From positions 1 to 6,014 of the forward strand of contig JAITLF010000223.1 in assembly GCA_031278025.1 (NCBI GenBank): a DNA stretch of 6,014 nt, in the 5' to 3' direction. The notes below the pieces were generated by a model. That model ran no database searches, was not told the origin of the DNA, and was given only the letters and a program-made list of their open reading frames with translations. A program made the translations under genes and the position numbers. The stretch comes from Treponema sp. (GTDB lineage: Bacteria > Spirochaetota > Spirochaetia > Treponematales > Breznakiellaceae). Position 1 is the stretch's first letter. Each line of letters opens with the position of its first letter. Positions 1 to 5,202 of the stretch are shown here, one piece after another.

Positions 1-336
1 CCCACGCCCCACGGCCCGCCCGCCAGCAAGCCGGACACGGCGGTGGAAACCACGCGCTACCACTACGAACACCTGGTACGCGGCCTCAACGTCGAACGCG
101 GCGACCACTCCAAACCGGAGGACGCCTACGGCGTGCGCTACGCCTGGCAAGTTGGCGGCGAGAAGCCCGCGTCCGGGGCGCGGCTGCCCAACTCCCGGTT
201 CAGCCGGAAGACCTCCCACGTGGTCCAGCACACGGAAGAAGACAAGGGCAAGACCGCCTACTACGCCACCTGCTACGAAAACAGCAAAGGCGAGATGGGC
301 CCCTGGTCCCCCGTTGAGGAAGCGGTCATCGGGTAG
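1..336 (+). CDS. C-terminal part of a hypothetical protein with an ADAPP/fibronectin-like domain (5' end outside window)
   Basis: The reading frame is open from the first base and ends at TAG 334-336, giving 111 visible residues; the true start lies upstream, and the GTG at 43 is internal. The end of the chain holds YGVRYAWQVGGE (residues 43-54), then a basic stretch, then DKGKTAYYATCYENSKGE and GPWSPVEEAVIG. I recognise this from memory as the C-terminal module of a protein family recurrent in treponemes and Bacteroidetes, where a beta-sandwich ends with the pattern RGKTVY-x-W/YEN-x-KGE-x-GPWS-x-I. The alternating Tyr/Val/Trp pattern fits a fibronectin-III-like fold. The function of the family is unknown to me, and no catalytic residues or membrane segment are visible in this part. 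The gene is followed two bases after the stop by a strong hairpin. The family call is moderately sure; that it is coding is very likely. Confidence 0.75.
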   Translation, partial: PTPHGPPASKPDTAVETTRYHYEHLVRGLNVERGDHSKPEDAYGVRYAWQVGGEKPASGARLPNSRFSRKTSHVVQHTEEDKGKTAYYATCYENSKGEMGPWSPVEEAVIG

Positions 337-338
337 TT

Positions 339-361
339 CACGCGGGGCTCTGCCCCGCGTG
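339..361. terminator. Perfect GC-rich hairpin after the first gene
   Basis: CACGCGGGGC at 339-348 is the exact reverse complement of GCCCCGCGTG at 352-361, giving a 10-bp stem with a TCT loop. It begins two bases after the stop codon of the upstream gene, which is where a transcription terminator would be. No T-run follows on either strand, so it is not a classical intrinsic terminator. It may instead stabilise the 3' end of the mRNA, or be one copy of a dispersed palindromic repeat. The stem is certain; its role is inferred. Confidence 0.6.
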
Positions 362-403
362 GGTGCGGAGCAGCGCCCATACTATCTATCAATGTTATCC
401 TTG

Positions 404-412
404 TGCTATAAC
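404..412 (+). promoter_or_regulatory. Possible extended -10 element in front of tmk
   Basis: TGCTATAAC at 404-412 fits an extended -10 box (TGn followed by TATAAC). The predicted transcription start would be about base 419, only a few bases before the ATG at 422. There is no good -35 hexamer 16-18 bases upstream, so the case rests on the -10 alone. If real, it would give a nearly leaderless tmk message, in line with the absence of a ribosome binding site. Confidence 0.3.
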
Positions 413-421
413 AACCCTGGC

Positions 422-1066
422 ATGGTCATTATACATAATTTCGCGGTCTTTGAAGGCGGCGACGGAAGCGGGACCACCACCCAACTGGAACTTCTAAGCA
501 GGCGCTTTACCGAACCCGGCCTTCCTCCCTTCCACGCGGCCAGTGAGCCATCAGGCGGCCCTGTGGGGGTCCTGCTCCGCAAGGTATTGAAGGGAGAAAT
601 CACCCTGCGGCCTGAAACCGCGGCCCGTCTTTTCGCCGCCGACCGGAACGAGCACCTCTACGGCCCCGGCGGTATCGTGGAACGCTGCGCCCGGGGGGGC
701 CTTGTGGTGTCCGACCGCTATACGCCTTCTTCCCTGGTTTACCAGGGCATAACCTGCGGGGACCAGCTTCCCGCCTCCTTGAACGGTTCTTTCCCGCTTC
801 CCGAACTGCTCATTTTTTTCGATTTAGCTATTGAAACCGCCCTTAACCGCATGGCTTCCCGCCCGAAAAAGGACATCTACGAGTACCGGGATTTCCAAAT
901 CAAGGTCCGTTCCCGGTACAAGGCCCTGCTTCCCCGGTACGCAGAAGCGGGCGTGCGGGTGGAATGTCTGGATGCCTCCCTGCCGCCCGCGGAGATAGCG
1001 GACCAGGTCTGGAGGGCGGTCAGGAAAATGCCGATACTGGAAAAGGGAAGGGGAGTAAACCCGTAG
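422..1066 (+). CDS. tmk: Thymidylate kinase (dTMP kinase)
   Basis: It phosphorylates dTMP to dTDP with ATP in the cytosol, the step shared by the de novo and salvage routes to dTTP. The 214-residue length is normal for the family. Visible motifs in order are the P-loop region FEGGDGSGTTTQ (residues 10-21), the substrate-loop segment SEPSGGPVG (41-49), FAADRNEHL (71-79), the DR[YFH] motif SDRYTPSSLVYQG (97-109), the core strand LIFFDL (130-135), and a basic LID-like stretch RPKKDIYEYRDFQ (147-159). The P-loop is odd: the lysine of GxxxxGK[ST] is Thr18 here. ATG 422 is chosen because it places the P-loop at the usual distance from the N-terminus. The open frame runs back to 152 only because the upstream gene is GC-rich. 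No Shine-Dalgarno sequence precedes 422; the in-frame alternatives ATG 392 and TTG 401 also lack one. It probably shares a transcript with the gene at 1087. Confidence 0.9.
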   Translation: MVIIHNFAVFEGGDGSGTTTQLELLSRRFTEPGLPPFHAASEPSGGPVGVLLRKVLKGEITLRPETAARLFAADRNEHLYGPGGIVERCARGGLVVSDRYTPSSLVYQGITCGDQLPASLNGSFPLPELLIFFDLAIETALNRMASRPKKDIYEYRDFQIKVRSRYKALLPRYAEAGVRVECLDASLPPAEIADQVWRAVRKMPILEKGRGVNP

Positions 1067-1086
1067 AACCGGAGTTTTGTGCGGCA

Positions 1087-1704
1087 ATGAGGAAACAAGC
1101 GCTTATCGGCATTATGGGGATTTTGCTTCTCCTTACCGCCGCTCCCGAAACGGATGCGTATTTGGTGCGGTATAAAGAGCAGTTTTACCGGCTGTTTCAT
1201 CTGCACTCCGTTCAATATCCCGATGATACCATGGAAAACATCTACTGGCTGGAGCAGGCGGTTAAGGCGGATTTTGCCAACCCCCTCTACGCCCTTGCCC
1301 TCATCGAGGACGAAGTTCAGTGGGAAAAATACCGCTATCTTTTCATGATGCACCTTAACCTTAAACTGATAGAACAGTACCTTTTCCTGGGCAATAAATG
1401 GAACAAGCGGAACGCCTATTTTTACAACGCCCCCTGGAAGGAACAAAACCTGAAGAGCCTTGAAACCGCGGAAACCAGCTTCCGTGCCGCCCTTTCCTAC
1501 TGGGACAGCGCACGGGAATGGGCGGAAAAAGCCCGGGACCGCCGGTTCCGGTACATCAACCTGAGGAACGTCCAGTTCTGGGAAGACGAGGCGGGCCGCA
1601 TAGCGGACAAATCCCTGGATTACGGGAAGACCATCAACCGGGAACTTGCGCTGCTCCAGGGGGTGCGGGAAAAATTTCAGGCCATGGACGCGAATACGTA
1701 TTAA
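1087..1704 (+). CDS. Exported helical protein of unknown function, downstream of tmk
   Basis: This 205-residue protein begins with a clear Sec signal peptide: basic MRKQ, a hydrophobic core IGIMGILLLLTAA (residues 7-19) and a likely signal peptidase I cut after Ala24 (ETDA/Y). There is no lipobox cysteine. The mature part is unusually rich in Trp, Tyr and Phe, and looks all-helical with charged repeats. Notable segments are NIYWLEQAVKADFANPLYAL (51-70), FYNAPWKEQNLKSLETAE (112-129) and a C-terminal helix around 165-200. The middle and end resemble TPR-like solenoids by eye but lack a clean TPR consensus. From memory, similar proteins occur in other treponemes as conserved hypotheticals; I know no function. 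The start is ATG 1087, since it alone yields an N-terminal signal peptide; the further-upstream frame (from 964) lies inside tmk. A weak GGAG at 1071-1074 sits 12 bases ahead. The 20-base gap to tmk suggests one operon. A periplasmic location is inferred. Confidence 0.85.
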   Translation: MRKQALIGIMGILLLLTAAPETDAYLVRYKEQFYRLFHLHSVQYPDDTMENIYWLEQAVKADFANPLYALALIEDEVQWEKYRYLFMMHLNLKLIEQYLFLGNKWNKRNAYFYNAPWKEQNLKSLETAETSFRAALSYWDSAREWAEKARDRRFRYINLRNVQFWEDEAGRIADKSLDYGKTINRELALLQGVREKFQAMDANTY

Positions 1705-1732
1705 GGACGCGGACGGAGGTTGAGAAGGCATA

Positions 1733-1761
1733 ACGCCCCGGCTGTTTATGGGCGGGTTTTT
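1733..1761 (+). terminator. Probable weak intrinsic terminator after the tmk operon
   Basis: CGCCC at 1733-1737 pairs with GGGCG at 1750-1754 across a 12-base loop, followed by GG and a run of five T (1757-1761). It lies 29 bases after the stop of the exported-protein gene and before the convergent U32 gene. The short stem and long loop make it weak. The remaining gap to 1835 holds a short palindrome ACGCGC-G-GCGCGT (1789-1801) and no gene. Confidence 0.45.
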
Positions 1762-1835
1762 AGGATTTTCGAACTTACGTTTATAAATACGCGCGGCGCG
1801 TGAGGCTGTTCCAAAAATAACCGGGCTTGTTGATA

Positions 1836-3998
1836 TTAGACCGGCGGAGGGGAATAGAACCCGTCTTTCCAGTTGAACCGGCTCGTGCCCGGCAAGGGAC
1901 GCCCGGCTTGCAGGGCGTTCATGATGCCGCGGTAGTCCTTTTTCCGCAGGGGCGGCCCGGAAAAATCCAGGATGAACCGGCGGAACCCCGCCTCCTGCAG
2001 GAAGGGAACTTTATCAACGATGGAGCAGGGCTTTTCAGGGATCACCAGGGAACCCTCGCCCTTCATCCCGCCGGAAATCAGGCGGAACCGCTCGTCCCGG
2101 CTGTCCCGGAATTCCTCAAAATCGTAGATATTCCTCAGGTCCGCCCGGATACGGAACAGGGCCGGGTAGGAAAAGAGGGTGATAAACGTGAAGGCCCGCC
2201 GTCCGGGGCTCACGGTTTTTTCCAGATTTTGGCGGTTGTTTTCCGGCGGCGAGATCATGGCGTTCAATCCCAGGGAAGCGGCAAAAGCGTTGGCCCAGCG
2301 GTTGAACTGGTACAGATACGGACCGGCGATCAGGGCGGGCGGCGGAATCGTCTGTTTTGCCCGCTTTGCCGGTTCCGGCGGCTGGGTGAATTGCTGAAGG
2401 GCGCTCCTGAAATAGGACAGATGCCCCAGGTTGTTTACCACGAACTGATAATACCCCTTCGTTTGAAGTTTATTGATTTCTTCCTCCAGCGTCGTTTCCC
2501 GGTCCTGGGGAAAGGAGGGGTCCAGCGTCAGGATGATTTCCCTGGGCGTGAAAGGCAGGGGAGAGGCGGCGGCGTTCAGGAGACGGGCGGCGTTTTTCCG
2601 GGTGAGTTGCAGCATGACCCGGATCGGACGTACCGATTGTAGGATGAAAAGGTCCTCAAACCGGGAAACCGCGCCGTAGACGCCCTCAGGAAACGGGAGC
2701 TTCTCTGCCCTTTTCAGGGACGGCAGGCTGATTTCAGGCGCCGTTTCCCGGCCAGGTTCCCGCCTGAACCCCTCCGTCCCCCGAATCACCGGAGGATACC
2801 GTCTGGATATGAGATGCGTCTGTATCAGGTAGACCGAATCCCCAGGGACGAATCCTTCGGGAATGGATATCCATATCCCCGCGCCGGTACCGGTTCCCGA
2901 TAGACCGGAGCGGTCCGCATTCTCTACGGCGGTGAGCTTGTGGGCCTTCCGCTCCGTATCGTCGGAACGGTGGAGCCGTACCGAGTCTCCCCGGTAGGGC
3001 CGTACCGTCCCCGCCGGGATGAGTCCCCGGCGGCTTTCCCCGCTCCCTTTGACCTTGAGGAGGGTTCCCAGGGGGATGCCTGTACCGCCGTCCTGGTCCG
3101 CCTTTAGCCAGTCCACGACACCGTCAAACACCGAACCGTCAAAATAGAAAACCGTCTTCTTCCGGGCGAAGTCGCCTTTAAGGATGTCCAGCCCTTCCCG
3201 TAGGCTTTTTTCCCTATCCCCGGAAAGCCCGTCTATGACCCGCCGGTACGCCGAGACCACGGCGCCAACGTATTCGGCGCTTTTCATCCTTCCTTCAATC
3301 TTGAAGGAGTTGATACCGGCGTCGGCCAGCAGGGGGACACGTTCCAGAAGCTGCAAATCCGATGGGCTGAAGTAATACCCCCCTTCGTCGTCCTGCCGGT
3401 AAAACCGGCGGCACGCCTGAGTACACATCCCGCGGTTCGCGGATTTCCCCCCCAGGTAGCCGGAAAAGAGGCAAAGCCCCGAAGCGCTGACACAGAGGGC
3501 GCCGTGTACGAAGACCTCAAGCTCCATGTTGGTTTTGGCGCGGATACCTTGAATCTCCCCAAAGGACAGTTCCCGTGCCAGCACCACACGGGAAACCCCT
3601 TGCCGGGAGAGGAGGTTGACGGCCCGTGCGGAGGCGATGTTCATTTGAGTGGAAGCATGGAGCTTGAGCGTGGGGAAATTATCCCGAACCATGCGAATTA
3701 CCCCAAAATCCTGGACAATGATCCCGTCCGGCCCCAGGACGGCCAGGTACTTGAGGAGCTGGAACATACGGTCCGCTTCCCGCTGCTCAAAAACCGTATT
3801 CACCGTTACGTAGAGCTTCCGCCCCATCCGGCGGAGGCTGCGCAAGGCCCCCTCAAACTGGGAATAGGTGAAATTGGCGCTCCGCATCCGGGCGTTGAAG
3901 CTCCGCAGCCCCAGGTATACCCCGTCGGCCCCTTCCCCCACCGCAGCGTCCAGGGCTTCGGGCGACCCCGCCGGGGCCAGTAACTCAGGCGCTTTCAT
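1836..3998 (-). CDS. U32-family protein of the RlhA (YdcP) type, probable RNA hydroxylation enzyme with a C-terminal extension
   Basis: The 720-residue protein starts with the U32 TIM-barrel signature ELLAPAGSPEALDAAVGEGA (residues 5-24). The family signature is EVFVHGALCVSASGLCLFSG (161-180), followed by NRGMCTQACRRFY (188-200) and FKIEGRMKSAEYVGAVVSAYR (232-252, split here as KIEGRMKS and AEYV). Four cysteines, C169, C176, C192 and C196, are spaced like the likely iron-sulfur ligands of this family. Although named peptidase U32, characterised bacterial members RlhA and TrhP hydroxylate a cytidine of 23S rRNA or a wobble uridine of tRNA using prephenate. The length favours the RlhA group over the shorter TrhP group (about 450 residues). 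Beyond about 300 come a beta-rich segment (IPEGFVPGDSVYLI, 379-392) and a region (553-680) that looks like a degenerate second barrel half. ATG 3998 follows a good GGGGAG site (4005-4010) with 6-base spacing. It is transcribed alone, convergent with the tmk operon. Substrate is inferred, not shown. Confidence 0.9.
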   Translation of the reverse strand: MKAPELLAPAGSPEALDAAVGEGADGVYLGLRSFNARMRSANFTYSQFEGALRSLRRMGRKLYVTVNTVFEQREADRMFQLLKYLAVLGPDGIIVQDFGVIRMVRDNFPTLKLHASTQMNIASARAVNLLSRQGVSRVVLARELSFGEIQGIRAKTNMELEVFVHGALCVSASGLCLFSGYLGGKSANRGMCTQACRRFYRQDDEGGYYFSPSDLQLLERVPLLADAGINSFKIEGRMKSAEYVGAVVSAYRRVIDGLSGDREKSLREGLDILKGDFARKKTVFYFDGSVFDGVVDWLKADQDGGTGIPLGTLLKVKGSGESRRGLIPAGTVRPYRGDSVRLHRSDDTERKAHKLTAVENADRSGLSGTGTGAGIWISIPEGFVPGDSVYLIQTHLISRRYPPVIRGTEGFRREPGRETAPEISLPSLKRAEKLPFPEGVYGAVSRFEDLFILQSVRPIRVMLQLTRKNAARLLNAAASPLPFTPREIILTLDPSFPQDRETTLEEEINKLQTKGYYQFVVNNLGHLSYFRSALQQFTQPPEPAKRAKQTIPPPALIAGPYLYQFNRWANAFAASLGLNAMISPPENNRQNLEKTVSPGRRAFTFITLFSYPALFRIRADLRNIYDFEEFRDSRDERFRLISGGMKGEGSLVIPEKPCSIVDKVPFLQEAGFRRFILDFSGPPLRKKDYRGIMNALQAGRPLPGTSRFNWKDGFYSPPPV

Positions 3999-4004
3999 AG
4001 CAAA

Positions 4005-4066
4005 CTCCCCGCAAAAATGACCATGACATATGCTGGCAGTATACGGAATCCGTGGGCCTGGTACAA
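4005..4066 (-). promoter_or_regulatory. Promoter and ribosome binding site of the U32 gene
   Basis: Read on the minus strand, TTGTAC (4066-4061) and TATACT (4043-4038) are separated by exactly 17 bases, a near-consensus sigma-70 type promoter. The predicted start near 4031 gives a leader of about 33 bases. GGGGAG (4010-4005) stands six bases before the ATG. No operator-like repeat is seen between them, so expression is probably constitutive (inference). Confidence 0.75.
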
Positions 4067-4083
4067 GCGGGATTTTACAACCA

Positions 4084-4109
4084 GGGCGGACCCCGGCGGG
4101 GATCCGCCC
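4084..4109. repeat. GC-rich inverted repeat between the U32 promoter and the IS1182 remnant
   Basis: GGGCGGACCCC (4084-4094) pairs with GGGG-A-TCCGCCC (4098-4109), an 11-bp stem with one bulged A and a GGC loop. No T-run follows on either strand. It sits just upstream of the U32 promoter and directly before the presumed left end of the IS remnant. It could be a dispersed palindrome, a terminator of a lost neighbour, or the point where the element entered. Confidence 0.6.
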
Positions 4110-4110
4110 C

Positions 4111-4511
4111 CGGACTGTGTCAAAAATATAGCAACAACGACATCAAAACAGTAAATACCCTCATGGGGGTAGTATGGAATTCATCAGCGGAGAAAACCGC
4201 AATCAAATTGTATTACTGCCAGAAGGCGTGGAAGATTATGTTGACGACAACAATCCCGTGCGGGTGATTGAGGTATATATCAACGGCCTTGATTTGGCCG
4301 CATTGGGGTTTCCCGTCCGCAGCCCCATGAGACAGGACGGCCCATGTACGACCCCAAAGATTTGTTAAAATTGTATGTATATGGCTATATGAACCGCGTC
4401 CGTTCATCCCGGCGGCTGGAGACGGAAACGAAACGGAATGTGGAAGTGATATGGCTATTGGGCAAACTTTCCCCGGATCATAAAGCCATCGCGAATTTCC
4501 GGCATGAGAAT
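4111..4511 (+). mobile_element. Left-end remnant of an IS1182-family insertion sequence
   Basis: The segment CGGACTGTGTCAAAAATA (4111-4128) resembles the terminal repeats of IS1182/IS5-type elements, which often read like ACTGTNTCAAAA, and it lies 46 bases ahead of a transposase start, the usual distance for a left end. The coding part stops matching a transposase after about 4511, and no right end occurs in the window. The left boundary is inferred by resemblance; the exact base cannot be fixed without another copy. Confidence 0.55.
4174..4511 (+). pseudogene. IS1182-family transposase, N-terminal fragment with a frameshift
   Basis: The frame from ATG 4174 gives MEFISGENRNQIVLLPEGVE, then NPVRVIEVYINGLDLAALGF, typical of the N-terminus of IS1182-type transposases (DUF772 region). 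Near 4329 the frame breaks. The match continues in another frame as TGRPMYDPKDLLKLYVYGYM (4332-4391), then NRVRSSRRLETETKRNVEVI and LSPDHKAIANFRHEN up to 4511. A loss of one base near 4329 restores M-E-T-GRP, so a single-base deletion is the simplest explanation. The catalytic DDE part is absent, so the gene is dead. A GGGGG site (4165-4169) precedes the start. The family call is strong; the cause of the truncation is inferred. Confidence 0.85.
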
Positions 4512-4524
4512 ATTGTAATTTATA

Positions 4525-4548
4525 GGGCGCGCCGCGCCCATGCGGCGC
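4525..4548. repeat. GC-rich palindrome in the AT-rich gap between two gene fragments
   Basis: GGGCGC (4525-4530) and GCGCCC (4534-4539) form a perfect 6-bp stem with a GCC loop. The right arm can instead pair with GGCGC at 4544-4548. It lies in the 107-base gap between the truncated IS1182 transposase and the VOC fragment, close to the presumed junction. It resembles the palindrome at 1789-1801 in composition. A role as terminator or as a recombination point is possible but unproven. Confidence 0.5.
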
Positions 4549-4618
4549 AAAGACGCTTTACAAAAAATAAATATTATGTTCTAAGTATAGTACCTTTAAT
4601 TTTATGTTGAGGAAAATA

Positions 4619-4864
4619 ATGGAAATAGATTGCATTGGTCTTTTTGTGAATAATATGGGAACAATGGTAAAATTTTACCGCGATATTATTGGATTTAAGA
4701 CAAATTGGAATGGAGACCCAAATGCCGAATTTGAGGCGGGAAATTGCCGTTTAATAATGTTTGGCAGAAATGATTTTGAAAATATGGTTTCAAAAAGATT
4801 TGATTATCCAAAAGAATTACTAACCTTTAGAAAAGTATTAACTCGTGATATAATAAAAGGATGA
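4619..4864 (+). pseudogene. VOC (glyoxalase/bleomycin-resistance) family protein, 3'-truncated
   Basis: From ATG 4619, preceded by GAGGA (4609-4613) at good spacing, the frame reads MEIDCIGLFVNNMGTMVKFY, then RDIIGFKTNWNGDPNAEFEA, ending at TGA 4862-4864 after 81 codons. This is the first beta-alpha-beta-beta-beta module of the vicinal oxygen chelate superfamily: IGLFVNNMGTMVKFYRDIIG is the usual opening strand and helix, and AEFEAGNCRLIMFGR the following strands. Members run about 115-130 residues with two such modules. Here the match fades after DYPKELL (about base 4822) and the second module is missing, so a metal site cannot form. The fragment is AT-rich, unlike the U32 region, which points to transfer from elsewhere. 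The break coincides with the start of the IS630 remnant, suggesting insertion. An upstream ATG at 4604 exists but has no binding site. Family call fairly sure; substrate unknown. Confidence 0.75.
4826..4854 (+). promoter_or_regulatory. Near-consensus promoter directly before the IS630 transposase remnant
   Basis: TGATATAAT at 4846-4854 is a perfect extended -10 element (TGn-TATAAT). TTTAGA at 4826-4831 is a fair -35 hexamer at 17-base spacing. The predicted transcription start falls at about 4861, the first base of the ATG, so the message would be leaderless or nearly so. It probably belongs to the left end of the element. Confidence 0.6.
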
Positions 4865-5202
4865 TGAGAATAAACGATGGAAGGAAATTGAACCGTGAAG
4901 CACAGGCACAGATAAGAATTACGGCGGTGCAACGGGTATTGGGCGGGGAAAGTCCCGAAGATGTAATTAAATCTATCGGCTGCCAACGCCGCATGATCTA
5001 TCAGTGGTTAGCGCAATACCGGATAAAAGACGAAACACCCGAACAGTACACCGTTGACTTCGCACTGTGGACGATAGAAACAATCAGGGAAGTCATACAA
5101 CGACTGTTTCAGGTTACTATGTCCGGCGTGTCGGTATGGAGAACGCTGAAGGCATTAGGGTTATCGGCGCAACGGCCCCGCCATGTGGCATATCAACAAA
5201 GT
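4861..5202 (+). pseudogene. IS630-family transposase remnant (DNA-binding half only, internally deleted)
   Basis: The frame from ATG 4861 begins MMRINDGRKLNREAQAQIRI and has a helix-turn-helix at residues 32-53 (SPEDVIKSIGCQRRMIYQWL), the standard opening of IS630-type transposases. Right after QYR (residue 54) the text jumps to TPEQYTVDFALWTIETIREV, which normally lies some 35-40 residues further on. The GRPPKL linker is missing, so an in-frame deletion is the likely cause. The second winged-helix part continues to GLSAQRPRHVAYQQSS (100-115). After about base 5202 the match stops, and the rest of the open frame (to 5367) is only the complement of the minus-strand gene. The whole DDE catalytic domain is absent, so it cannot transpose. 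Its own promoter survives, so a short DNA-binding peptide might still be made (speculative). IS630 elements insert at TA; a TA at 4821-4822 marks a possible left edge in the VOC fragment. Confidence 0.82.

Noticed and set aside
152..421. N-terminal extension of tmk back to base 152
   Set aside because: It overlaps the first gene in another frame, reads as Pro/Arg/Ser-rich nonsense and would put the P-loop about 100 residues from the start.
877..1731. 284-codon open frame on the minus strand across tmk and the exported-protein gene
   Set aside because: Both plus-strand genes have clear motifs or a signal peptide; the minus frame is a by-product of high GC at third positions.
1827..2642. Long open frame (271 codons) on the plus strand opposite the U32 gene
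   Set aside because: It lies wholly within the well-recognised U32 gene on the other strand, and its protein is low-complexity, rich in Gly, Arg and Pro, without any known motif.
3504..3983. 159-codon plus-strand frame within the U32 gene
   Set aside because: Antisense shadow over the most conserved part of U32 (cysteine motifs).
4052..4267. 71-codon plus-strand frame across the hairpin and the IS left end
   Set aside because: It runs through the U32 promoter, the hairpin and the IS end and has no recognisable protein features.
4557..4591. Possible promoter for the VOC fragment (TTTACA with TATAGT)
   Set aside because: The spacing is 23 bases, too long; at the correct 17 bases the -10 would be TCTAAG, which is poor.
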